From Microbacterium sp. AG238 (GTDB taxonomy: Bacteria > Actinomycetota > Actinomycetes > Actinomycetales > Microbacteriaceae): a stretch of 64,000 nt of DNA. This document shows, piece after piece, positions 46,145 through 52,873 of the stretch. The first letter of the stretch is position 1, and each line of letters starts with the position of its first letter. The position numbers and the translations under genes are program-made. The DNA lies in assembly GCF_003610405.1 (NCBI RefSeq), contig NZ_RAQC01000001.1:620001-684000 (forward strand), in the 5' to 3' direction. The notes beneath the pieces are model-generated. The model had not been told where the DNA came from. It did not search any database and saw only the letters and a list, made by a program, of their open reading frames with translations.

Positions 46145-47482
46145 TCAGAGCATCTCCAGATTGCTCTTGAGCTCGAACGGCGTCACCTGGGCACGGTAGT
46201 TCTGCCATTCGCGACGCTTGTTGAGCAGCACGTAGTTGAACACCTGCTCGCCGAGCGTCTCGGCGACGAGCTCCGACTCCTCCATGTACTCGAGAGCGTG
46301 GTCGAGGCTCGCGGGCAAGGGCGCGTAACCGAGGGCGCGCCGCTCGGAGTCGGTGAGCGACCACACGTTGTCCTCGGCCTCGGCGGGAAGCTCGTAGCCC
46401 TCTTCGATGCCCTTGAGACCCGCGGCGAGCAGCAGCGCGTACGCGAGGTAGGGGTTGGCAGCCGAGTCGAGGGCACGGTACTCGACGCGCGACGACTGGC
46501 TCTTGTTGGGCTTGTACATCGGCACGCGCACGAGCGCCGAGCGGTTGTTGTGGCCCCAGGTGATGAAGCTCGGCGCTTCGTCGCCGCCCCACAGCCGCTT
46601 GTACGAGTTGACGAACTGGTTGGTGACCGCCGAGATCTCGTTGGCGTGGCGCAGAAGCCCCGCGATGAACTGCCGGCCGGTCTGCGAGAGCTGGTATTGC
46701 GCGCCCTCTTCGTAGAACGCGTTGACGTCGCCCTCGAACAGCGACATGTGGGTGTGCATGCCGCTGCCGGGGTGCCCGCTGAGGGGCTTCGGCATGAAGG
46801 TCGCGTACACGCCCTGCTCGATCGCCACCTCCTTGATGACGGTGCGGAAGGTCATGATGTTGTCGGCCGTCGCGAGGGCGTCCGCGTAACGCAGGTCGAT
46901 CTCGTTCTGGCCGGGGCCGCCCTCGTGGTGGCTGTACTCGACCGAGATGCCGAGGTCTTCCAGCATCCGCACCGAGCGGCGCCGGAAGTCGTGGGCCGTG
47001 CCGCCGGGAACGTTGTCGAAGTACCCGGCGGAGTCGACCGGCTCGGGACCGTCGGGTCCGTACGACGACGACTTCAGCAGGTAGAACTCGATCTCGGGGT
47101 GCGTGTAGAACGTGAACCCGGAGTCGGCCGCCTTCGCGAGGGTGCGCTTCAGGACGTTGCGAGGATCGGCGACGGCGGGCTGGCCGTCGGGCGTGGTGAT
47201 GTCGCAGAACATCCGAGCCGTCGGGTCGATCTCACCCCGCCAGGGCAGCAGCTGGAAGGTCGTCGGGTCGGGGTGCGCGAGCAGATCGGACTCGTAGCTG
47301 CGCGTCAGCCCTTCGATCGCCGAACCATCGAAGCCGAGCCCCTCGGCGAAGGCCCCCTCGACCTCGGCCGGGGCGATCGCCACCGACTTGAGGGTGCCGA
47401 TCACGTCGGTGAACCAGAGCCGCACGAACTTGACGCCGCGCTCCTCGATCGTTCGCAGTACGAAGTCCCGCTGCTTGTCCAT
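46145..47482 (-). CDS. glnA2: glutamine synthetase type I, GlnA2-like
   Basis: A 445-residue second glutamine synthetase. It has the general GSI motifs: VRLWFTDVIGTLKSVAIAP, HPEIEFYLLK, HHEGGPGQNEIDLRYADAL and KPLSGHPGSGMHTHMSLF. The adenylylation loop reads FITWGHNNRSALVRVP; the regulatory tyrosine of GlnA is replaced by Trp, so GlnE cannot modify it. It is therefore an alpha-type enzyme regulated otherwise. In streptomycetes related GlnA2/3/4 proteins gamma-glutamylate polyamines, so its true substrate may not be ammonia. GAGAGG precedes the ATG. It is followed by glnE. Confidence 0.92.
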   Translation of the reverse strand: MDKQRDFVLRTIEERGVKFVRLWFTDVIGTLKSVAIAPAEVEGAFAEGLGFDGSAIEGLTRSYESDLLAHPDPTTFQLLPWRGEIDPTARMFCDITTPDGQPAVADPRNVLKRTLAKAADSGFTFYTHPEIEFYLLKSSSYGPDGPEPVDSAGYFDNVPGGTAHDFRRRSVRMLEDLGISVEYSHHEGGPGQNEIDLRYADALATADNIMTFRTVIKEVAIEQGVYATFMPKPLSGHPGSGMHTHMSLFEGDVNAFYEEGAQYQLSQTGRQFIAGLLRHANEISAVTNQFVNSYKRLWGGDEAPSFITWGHNNRSALVRVPMYKPNKSQSSRVEYRALDSAANPYLAYALLLAAGLKGIEEGYELPAEAEDNVWSLTDSERRALGYAPLPASLDHALEYMEESELVAETLGEQVFNYVLLNKRREWQNYRAQVTPFELKSNLEML

Positions 47483-47515
47483 CGCGTCCTCTCCGAGACA
47501 GGGTCGGATCCCAGA

Positions 47516-47737
47516 CTACTGGCGGCGAGCGCCCTCCGACGGCGGCGTGCCCCAGTCGTCGTCCTGCGCCTCGTCCTCTCGCCACGCCTGGGACCGCTGC
47601 GCCATGATCTGCGGCGCGCGGGAGGCCTCCTCGGCAGAGGCGAAGGGACCCGCGCGATCGGCGCCCGGCGACTGCTTGCCGCGCTCGACCTCGTGTGTCG
47701 TGAGGTTGTACCAGTACTCGCCGTCGCTCTCGGGCAT
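47516..47737 (-). CDS. small conserved protein (commonly annotated SPOR domain-containing), upstream of glnA2
   Basis: A 73-residue acidic protein. It opens with EYWYNLTTHEVERGKQSPGAD and RAGPFASAEEASRAP, a pattern shared by small actinobacterial proteins usually labelled SPOR domain-containing. It has no signal peptide or Cys, and the label probably over-describes it. The stop is 33 bp before glnA2, so they may be co-transcribed from the TAGGCT at 47781-47776 (minus). TGGAGC is its ribosome site. Linkage with glnA2 across actinobacteria suggests a nitrogen-related or glnA2-related role, without direct evidence. Confidence 0.8.
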   Translation of the reverse strand: MPESDGEYWYNLTTHEVERGKQSPGADRAGPFASAEEASRAPQIMAQRSQAWREDEAQDDDWGTPPSEGARRQ

Positions 47738-47775
47738 GGTCGCTCCAGACTGCGCCTACGGTGGCGCTCGATCCG

Positions 47776-47781
47776 AGCCTA
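47776..47781 (-). promoter_or_regulatory. -10 element TAGGCT for the small protein-glnA2-glnE operon
   Basis: On the minus strand TAGGCT lies 38 nt before the ATG of the small protein. It faces the ppgK -10 on the other strand 22 bp away. Confidence 0.45.
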
Positions 47782-47802
47782 ATCGGCCCCGCTCGCGCTC
47801 GA

Positions 47803-47808
47803 TAGGCT
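47803..47808 (+). promoter_or_regulatory. leaderless -10 element TAGGCT of ppgK
   Basis: TAGGCT, seven bases, then the ATG at 47816. No ribosome binding site is visible. Confidence 0.55.
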
Positions 47809-47815
47809 GAGCCGC

Positions 47816-48640
47816 ATGAGTGCGAGTGCGACGCGGGCCGTCGGGGTGGACATCGGTGGAACCGGGATCAAGGGAGCGGTGGTCGATCTGTCGACCGGCG
47901 ACCTCCTGACCGACCGCATCAAGGTCGCGACCCCTAAAGGCGCCGAGCCCGAAGACGTCCTCGGTGCCGTGAAGGTGGTCCTCGACCGCCTCGAGGTCAC
48001 CGCTGCAGGCGACGTCCCGCTCGGCGTGGCATTCCCCGCGATCGTGAAGAACGGCCGCACCCTCTCCGCGGCCAACGTCGCCGACACCTGGATCGACTTC
48101 GAGGCCGAGACCTTCTTCGAGCAGGGACTCGGTCGTCAGATCCACTTCGCCAACGACGCGGATGTCGCCGGGGTCGCCGAGCTGCGTTACGGCGCCGCAC
48201 GCGGCCAGGACGGGCTCGTCATCCTCACGACCCTCGGCACCGGTATCGGGTCGGCGATGATCTACAACGGCGTGCTGATCCCCAACTCCGAGCTCGGCCA
48301 CGTGCACCGCGCCAAGCACGGCAAGGACGCCGAGGCGTGGGCCGCGTACTCCGCGATGGAACGCGATGAGCTCGACTGGCCCGAGTGGGCCGAACGGCTG
48401 CAGTGGTACTACAGCCACATCGAGTTCCTCTTCTCCCCCGACCTGTTCGTCGTCGGGGGCGGCGTGTCGAAGCACGCCGACAAGTTCCTGCCGCTGCTCG
48501 ATCTGAAGACGCCCATCGTCCCCGCCGTCCACCGCAACAACGCCGGCATCATCGGCGCGGCGGCCCTCGCTCTCGCGGGCGAACGGCCCGGCGTCCTCGA
48601 CGAGACCACGGAAGACCTCGCCGGCACGACCGCCCACTGA
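47816..48640 (+). CDS. ppgK: polyphosphate--glucose phosphotransferase (polyphosphate glucokinase)
   Basis: A 274-residue ROK-family kinase that phosphorylates glucose with polyphosphate or ATP, an actinobacterial hallmark. The phosphate-binding GVDIGGTGIKGAVVDLSTG is at residues 9-27, the sugar region around LTTLGTGIGSAMIYNGVLIPNSELGH in the middle, and VGGGVSKHADKF towards the end. Length is typical. The ATG lies 7 nt after a TAGGCT hexamer. A long intergenic hairpin follows. Whether polyphosphate is preferred cannot be read directly but fits the family. Confidence 0.93.
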   Translation: MSASATRAVGVDIGGTGIKGAVVDLSTGDLLTDRIKVATPKGAEPEDVLGAVKVVLDRLEVTAAGDVPLGVAFPAIVKNGRTLSAANVADTWIDFEAETFFEQGLGRQIHFANDADVAGVAELRYGAARGQDGLVILTTLGTGIGSAMIYNGVLIPNSELGHVHRAKHGKDAEAWAAYSAMERDELDWPEWAERLQWYYSHIEFLFSPDLFVVGGGVSKHADKFLPLLDLKTPIVPAVHRNNAGIIGAAALALAGERPGVLDETTEDLAGTTAH

Positions 48641-48665
48641 CGCGGGTGGCTGCGGCGTCGGTTTC

Positions 48666-48725
48666 GGGCGCAGTTTCGCGTGCCAGGCGCACTCGAAGCC
48701 GCGCCTGACGCGCGGAACTGCGCCC
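48666..48725. repeat. intergenic palindromic element B (long imperfect hairpin) after ppgK
   Basis: Arms of 25 bases (48666-48690 and 48701-48725) match at 22 positions around a 10-base loop (ACTCGAAGCC). The outer 10 bp, GGGCGCAGTT and AACTGCGCCC, are perfect. It lies 26 bp after ppgK and probably terminates it. Size, arm length and the loop word CGAA(A)GCCG resemble element A. Confidence 0.7.
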
Positions 48726-48779
48726 TATGTGGGCGGAGCGGCGGTCGACGTGCTCCACGGCGAACCGGCGAGTGCCGCC

Positions 48780-48785
48780 TAGGCT
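48780..48785 (+). promoter_or_regulatory. leaderless -10 element TAGGCT of the PAP2 gene
   Basis: TAGGCT, six bases (GGCAGG), then the ATG at 48792. Confidence 0.62.
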
Positions 48786-48791
48786 GGCAGG

Positions 48792-49712
48792 ATGCATGAA
48801 CCTCGCCCTCGCTTCTCGGTGCGGGCACGGATGATCATGACGGGCCTCATCGCGGTGGCCCTCTTCTTCGTCCTGTACCTCTTTTTCAACCTCACGGCTG
48901 CCGGGCAGTCATTGGAGAACGGGTGGGCATGGAAGTACGAGGTCTTCGACACTGTCGGCTACTGGCTCCGCCAGAATGATCTTCCGCCGCTCTCCTACGA
49001 CCGCGCCACGATCGTGGTGGGGACCCTCCTGGCCGTCGTCATCGCGGCAGCGAGACGACACGGGCGGACAGCCCTCTGGGTTGCGGTCGCGACCCCCGGA
49101 GCGGTGCTGGGATCTGAAGGGTTCAAGTCGGTCTTCGGACGTCCCCTGCTGGTCGATTCGCGTGACGACGCAGTCAGCTATCCGAGCGGCCACGCTGTTG
49201 TCGTCCTCGCCGTAGCTGCCGCCTTGCTCATCGTGGTGCCGCGGGCCTGGAAGCGGTGGGTCGCCCCTGTGCTCGGGGTCTGGATGGCGCTGGCCACCTC
49301 GGCGATCATCGTGATCGGAAACCACCGCCCGAGCGAGATCATCGGCGCCGCGCTGCTCACGATCGCCGTCTTCACGCTGACGGGATCCGTCGTGCACCTG
49401 CGGAGCCCCCGTCAGCCGCCGCCGTCGCGCACGCGCCGCCCCGCGCCGACCAGTGAACGTGCCGACCCGGCACGCAGAGCGTGGTTGCTCGCCGGCATGG
49501 TCGCCGTGATCACTGTTGCCGGCATCGTCGCGGCATGGGGTGCTCTGCCTTGGGTCACGGCCATCGACGGTGTGACAGGAGCGGCGGCATCGCTGCTCAT
49601 CCTCCGCGTGATCCTCGTGGTCCGGTCGTGGGTCGCTGGCCTTCAGCAAGCCGAACCGGGCGACGACGATCAGAGGATCTCGGGGATGACGACCGCGAGC
49701 ACCGGCTCGTAG
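48792..49712 (+). CDS. PAP2-family membrane phosphatase
   Basis: A 306-residue integral membrane protein of the type 2 phosphatidic acid phosphatase superfamily. The conserved blocks are KSVFGRPLLVDS (KxxxxxxRP), the YPSGHAVVV histidine block, and a third motif, GNHRPSEIIG, in which a His and a Glu take the usual His/Asp places. There are about seven TM segments; the last two lie after a Pro/Arg-rich loop around residues 200-230. Such enzymes dephosphorylate lipid phosphates such as undecaprenyl pyrophosphate at the outer face. The ATG is set by the TAGGCT 6 nt upstream. Confidence 0.88.
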   Translation: MHEPRPRFSVRARMIMTGLIAVALFFVLYLFFNLTAAGQSLENGWAWKYEVFDTVGYWLRQNDLPPLSYDRATIVVGTLLAVVIAAARRHGRTALWVAVATPGAVLGSEGFKSVFGRPLLVDSRDDAVSYPSGHAVVVLAVAAALLIVVPRAWKRWVAPVLGVWMALATSAIIVIGNHRPSEIIGAALLTIAVFTLTGSVVHLRSPRQPPPSRTRRPAPTSERADPARRAWLLAGMVAVITVAGIVAAWGALPWVTAIDGVTGAAASLLILRVILVVRSWVAGLQQAEPGDDDQRISGMTTASTGS

Positions 49713-49834
49713 CGCCTGAGGACTCGACGCTCGACCCACGCCTCCGCGGTCGGTTGAACGCAATGAAGGTACGTGGTGCGTGCCGTGCACGATAGCCCCT
49801 TCCGGGCCGACATGACTGCCTGCGACGGTGAGAG

Positions 49835-49891
49835 GTCGCTCCCGGCACCGGGGCTCACGTTTGGGGAATGCGTCCCGGCGCCGGGAGCGAC
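49835..49891. repeat. intergenic palindromic element C (long hairpin) between PAP2 and rnpB
   Basis: GTCGCTCCCGGC at 49835-49846 pairs perfectly with 49880-49891, and pairing continues inward to give about 18 of 20 matches around a G/T-rich loop. It stands between the convergent PAP2 and rnpB units, in the 248-bp gap 49713-49960, and may terminate both. Just downstream GCGAGGCCCGCGC occurs twice (49903-49915 and 49919-49931), a 13-bp direct repeat with 16-bp period. I see no other feature in this gap. Confidence 0.65.
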
Positions 49892-49960
49892 ACCGGCCAC
49901 GAGCGAGGCCCGCGCTGTGCGAGGCCCGCGCCGCGACGGCTGCGCAGGGGCGGTCGGGGG

Positions 49961-50323
49961 CGAATGGGCCGGCCTGTACGCCGGGTTCTGTCCGGGGGCG
50001 TGAGCCCCGTGGACGGCCATCTCTCTCGGCGACACGTTGCCGTGCCGCTCCAGCGGTCTACCCGGGGACTCGGCGGACCGCGTCTGCATCCCCTGTCTGA
50101 CCTTGCTCCGGACGAGGTTTACCGTGCGGGTCGTGTCACCACGACCCCGGTGGTCTCTTACACCACCCTTTCACCCTTACCGACGCGAACGCCGGCGGTC
50201 TGCTTTCTGTGGCACTGTCTCGCGGATCACTCCGGGTGGGTGTTACCCACCGTCCTGTCCTGTGGAGCCCGGACGTTCCTCGGTGCGGTTTCCCGCCACG
50301 CGACCGTCCAGCCGACCCATTCG
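49961..50323 (-). ncRNA. rnpB: RNase P RNA, class A
   Basis: About 363 nt. Helix P1 is formed by the two ends: CGAATGGGTCGGC at the 5' end pairs with GCCGGCCCATTCG at the 3' end over 13 bp (one G-U). The near-universal core GAGGAACGTCCGGGCTCC follows about 30 nt from the 5' end, with ACAGGACAG, GTAACACCCAC, the AGTGCCACAGAAAGCAGACCGCC block and GGTAAGGGTGAAAGGGTG. It is the catalytic RNA that matures tRNA 5' ends. The 5' end fits a TAGACT -10 that ends 7 nt upstream. Apparent open frames over this region on both strands are not genes. Confidence 0.95.
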
Positions 50324-50330
50324 CACCTGG

Positions 50331-50336
50331 AGTCTA
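50331..50336 (-). promoter_or_regulatory. -10 element TAGACT of rnpB
   Basis: On the minus strand TAGACT ends 7 nt before the predicted rnpB 5' end at 50323, the spacing expected for a transcription start there. Confidence 0.65.
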
Positions 50337-50409
50337 CCGGCGGGGTGCACGCTCCCCCGAACCGCGGCTCGCCGCACGGGCCCCGTGGTGCTACGGTGTG
50401 CTCACAGAA

Positions 50410-50427
50410 GCCATCTGGGGAGATGGC
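50410..50427. promoter_or_regulatory. hairpin and repeat of CCATNTGGGGAG before the LPXTG gene
   Basis: GCCATCT and AGATGGC make a 7-bp stem with a GGGG loop. The word CCATCTGGGGAG recurs as CCATTGGGGAG at 50436-50446, where its GGGGAGG is the ribosome site of the next gene. It lies between rnpB and the surface-protein gene and could be an operator or an RNA control element. Confidence 0.4.
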
Positions 50428-50452
50428 CTCGCAGCCCATTGGGGAGGGCGCT

Positions 50453-51097
50453 ATGCATAGTTCTGTCATTTCTGCCGTGCTGCTCGGTTCGCTGAGCCTG
50501 CTGCCGACTGTGTCGTCGACGGATGCCACGACGTACGCTCCGGATGATCCGAGCGGGGCGACGCTCGCGGGGTCCATGGTCACGACCGACTGCGAATCCG
50601 ACGCACCGTGGATCTCATTCGACGTGGTCCTCACGGGAGGGACCGTCGAAGAGGCCACAGCACCGGTGTCGTTGATTCTCGACAACGGGGTGAACACCGC
50701 CACCGTGCCGCTCGGCTCGCTCCAGGACTACCGCCTGAGCGGCCGCGTGCTGTGGCCCGGTGCGAGCGTCGACGACGCAGGCCGGGGCACCGGCTGGCCC
50801 GGCTGGGAGTTCCGCGACGGTACGTGGACGGCGATGGATGCCGGCTTCGCCTGGACTCGTGGCGACATCGCCGCGACCCTGCGGGTGAACCCCGATCTCG
50901 CCGTTCCCGTCGCTTATCCGGCTTCCACGCCCGATTGCGCGACGTCGCCGAACGGCGTGCGCGATGCAGCGGTCGCAGCGCTGCCTGCCACGGGCGGCAG
51001 CGCGAGCGGACCGATCGCGCTCGCGGTCGCCGCCGTGGGCGCCTTCGTCGCCGGGGCGCTGCTCGTGCTGCAGCGCCGTCGCCACCGGCGCGCCTGA
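50453..51097 (+). CDS. LPXTG-anchored surface protein of unknown function
   Basis: A 214-residue exported protein. Residues 1-25 form a signal peptide (HSSVISAVLLGSLSLLPTVSS). The mature domain (about 26-170) has two Cys and a beta-rich pattern, no family recognised. The C-terminus has LPATGG at 177-182, a hydrophobic segment and RRRHRRA, a standard sortase signal for covalent wall attachment. A frame reads through from upstream over rnpB, but the ATG at 50453 has GGGGAGGG before it and the correct signal peptide. It is coupled to the DUF4012 gene with a 1-bp gap. No sortase gene lies in the window. Confidence 0.85.
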   Translation: MHSSVISAVLLGSLSLLPTVSSTDATTYAPDDPSGATLAGSMVTTDCESDAPWISFDVVLTGGTVEEATAPVSLILDNGVNTATVPLGSLQDYRLSGRVLWPGASVDDAGRGTGWPGWEFRDGTWTAMDAGFAWTRGDIAATLRVNPDLAVPVAYPASTPDCATSPNGVRDAAVAALPATGGSASGPIALAVAAVGAFVAGALLVLQRRRHRRA

Positions 51098-51098
51098 G

Positions 51099-52865
51099 AT
51101 GGCTGCGACGGCGCTGGAACGGCGCCTTCGCCGCCGCAGGCGCGCCCGTGTCGTCATCGTGGCGGCCGCAATCGGGCTGGCGGCGGCGGGGTGGATCGGC
51201 GTGCGAGGCGTGCTCGCCGCGGGCGAGCTCCGCGAGGTACAGGCGGCGGCGACCGGGCTTCGCGCGGCACTGCAGCAGCGCGACGTGGATGCCGTTCAGG
51301 TGGCCCTCTCCGACATCGGCGAGCACGCGGCACGTGCGGAGCAGCTCACCGGAGACCCGGTCTGGGGGCTCGCGTCGTCCCTGCCGGGTGTGGGGACGAA
51401 CTTCCAGGCTGTCCACGCCGCCGCGGCGGGGGCAGCCACCGCGGTTCCGGCGCTGGACGATGTGCTCGCGACCCCCGGGCTCGGCGAGACGATCGCCGGG
51501 GGCGACATCGGCGCACTCGCGGGAGTGCTCCGCGACGCATCGCCGGCGCTCGGACGCGCAGCGACGACGCTTCGCGCGACGGCCGCCGATCTCGATGGGA
51601 TCGACGAATCGGCTCTCCTGCCACCGATTCGCGACGGGCTGAGCACGCTCCAGACGGTGCTCCGACCGGCCGCGGAGTCGATCTCCGCGGCCGCCGGAGC
51701 ATCACGGTGGGTGCCGTCGATGCTCGGCGTCGACGGCACCCGCGAAGTGCTGGTCTCGGTGCAGAACTCCGCGGAGCTCCGCGCGGGCGGCGGACTGACC
51801 GGCACGTTCCTTCTCCTCGAAGCCCGTGAGGGCCGGCTCGAGGTGCGTGAGCACACGGACTCGTCGAACTTCGCGCCCCGTCGTGTTCCCGTGATCGAGC
51901 TGCCCGCCTCCGTGTCAGAGCTGTACGGCGACGTGGTGGGAACCTACGTCCAGAATGCGACGATGACACCCGACTTCGAGCTCTCGGCTCGGCTCATGCG
52001 CACCTGGTGGCAGAGCAGCACGGGCAGCGAGCCCGACGCGGTCGTCGCGGTCGATCCCGTGGTGCTGCGCTCGCTGCTGACCGCCACGGGTCCCGTCCAC
52101 CTGTCCGGTGGCGCGACGATCGATGCGGCCGGCTTCGTCCAGGCAGTCCTGGTCGACCCGTACCTGCACTCCTCCACGGACGAGCAGACCGCCCTGCAGC
52201 GGGAGGTCGTGTCCGCCGTCGTCACGCGGCTGCTTTCCGGTGACGTCGATGTGGCATCGGTTCTCGGCGCGATCGGCGACGCCGTCGCAGACGGGCGCGT
52301 GAGCGTGTGGAGCGCCCACGAAGACGAGCAGCGTCATCTCCGCGAGGGGCCGCTGTCGGGGATGCGGGCGCGACAGCTCACCGGCACCGGCGACGTGTTC
52401 TCGGTGCTCCTCAACGACGCGACGACGACCAAGCTCGACTCCTACCTGGACATGGCCGTCGGCGTCGTGTCGTCGGGGTGCCGTCCCGACGGGCGTGCCG
52501 AGGTGGTCGTGGAGGTACGCCTGCACAACAACGCGCCGCCCGAGGCGCGGGGGTATCCCGGTTCGATGACGGGGATGTACAACCCCGCCAGCCCCGGCGA
52601 CATCGTCACCGACGTCGGGGTGGCCGCACCTCCCGGCTGGTTCTTCGGATCAGTCGACGACGGAACCGCGGCGGTGCCCTCACGTCAGGTCGTCGACGCC
52701 GGCGTGCCGACGAGCGTCGCCCGGTCGACGCTCGCGCCCGGCGACGCTCAGTCCCTGCGGTTCCGCTTCATCGCGCCCGACGACGCCGAGATCGCCCCTC
52801 GCGTGATCCATACACCCCTGTTGCGAGACGTCGCGCAACTCGAGCCCGGCGCCGCATGCGCCTGA
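51099..52865 (+). CDS. DUF4012 domain-containing protein
   Basis: A 588-residue protein with one N-terminal TM segment (about residues 16-40, VVIVAAAIGLAAAGWIGVRGV) and a long exported part. The DUF4012 domain occupies about 210-500, including VLVSVQNSAELRAGGGLTGTFLLLE, VIELPASVSELY and AVDPVVLRSLLTATGPVHL. DUF4012 proteins occur in actinobacterial surface and exopolysaccharide loci and have no known activity. The helical section 40-200 may be a stalk. The ATG starts one base after the LPXTG gene stop, so the two form a surface operon. It ends 8 bp from the convergent polymerase gene. Confidence 0.87.
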   Translation: MAATALERRLRRRRRARVVIVAAAIGLAAAGWIGVRGVLAAGELREVQAAATGLRAALQQRDVDAVQVALSDIGEHAARAEQLTGDPVWGLASSLPGVGTNFQAVHAAAAGAATAVPALDDVLATPGLGETIAGGDIGALAGVLRDASPALGRAATTLRATAADLDGIDESALLPPIRDGLSTLQTVLRPAAESISAAAGASRWVPSMLGVDGTREVLVSVQNSAELRAGGGLTGTFLLLEAREGRLEVREHTDSSNFAPRRVPVIELPASVSELYGDVVGTYVQNATMTPDFELSARLMRTWWQSSTGSEPDAVVAVDPVVLRSLLTATGPVHLSGGATIDAAGFVQAVLVDPYLHSSTDEQTALQREVVSAVVTRLLSGDVDVASVLGAIGDAVADGRVSVWSAHEDEQRHLREGPLSGMRARQLTGTGDVFSVLLNDATTTKLDSYLDMAVGVVSSGCRPDGRAEVVVEVRLHNNAPPEARGYPGSMTGMYNPASPGDIVTDVGVAAPPGWFFGSVDDGTAAVPSRQVVDAGVPTSVARSTLAPGDAQSLRFRFIAPDDAEIAPRVIHTPLLRDVAQLEPGAACA

Positions 52866-52873
52866 GCCCCGGC

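Noticed and set aside
49868..50452. Upstream extension of the LPXTG gene into a 409-residue protein
   Set aside because: The extension is RNase P RNA read as protein; the ATG at 50453 has a good ribosome site and a signal peptide.
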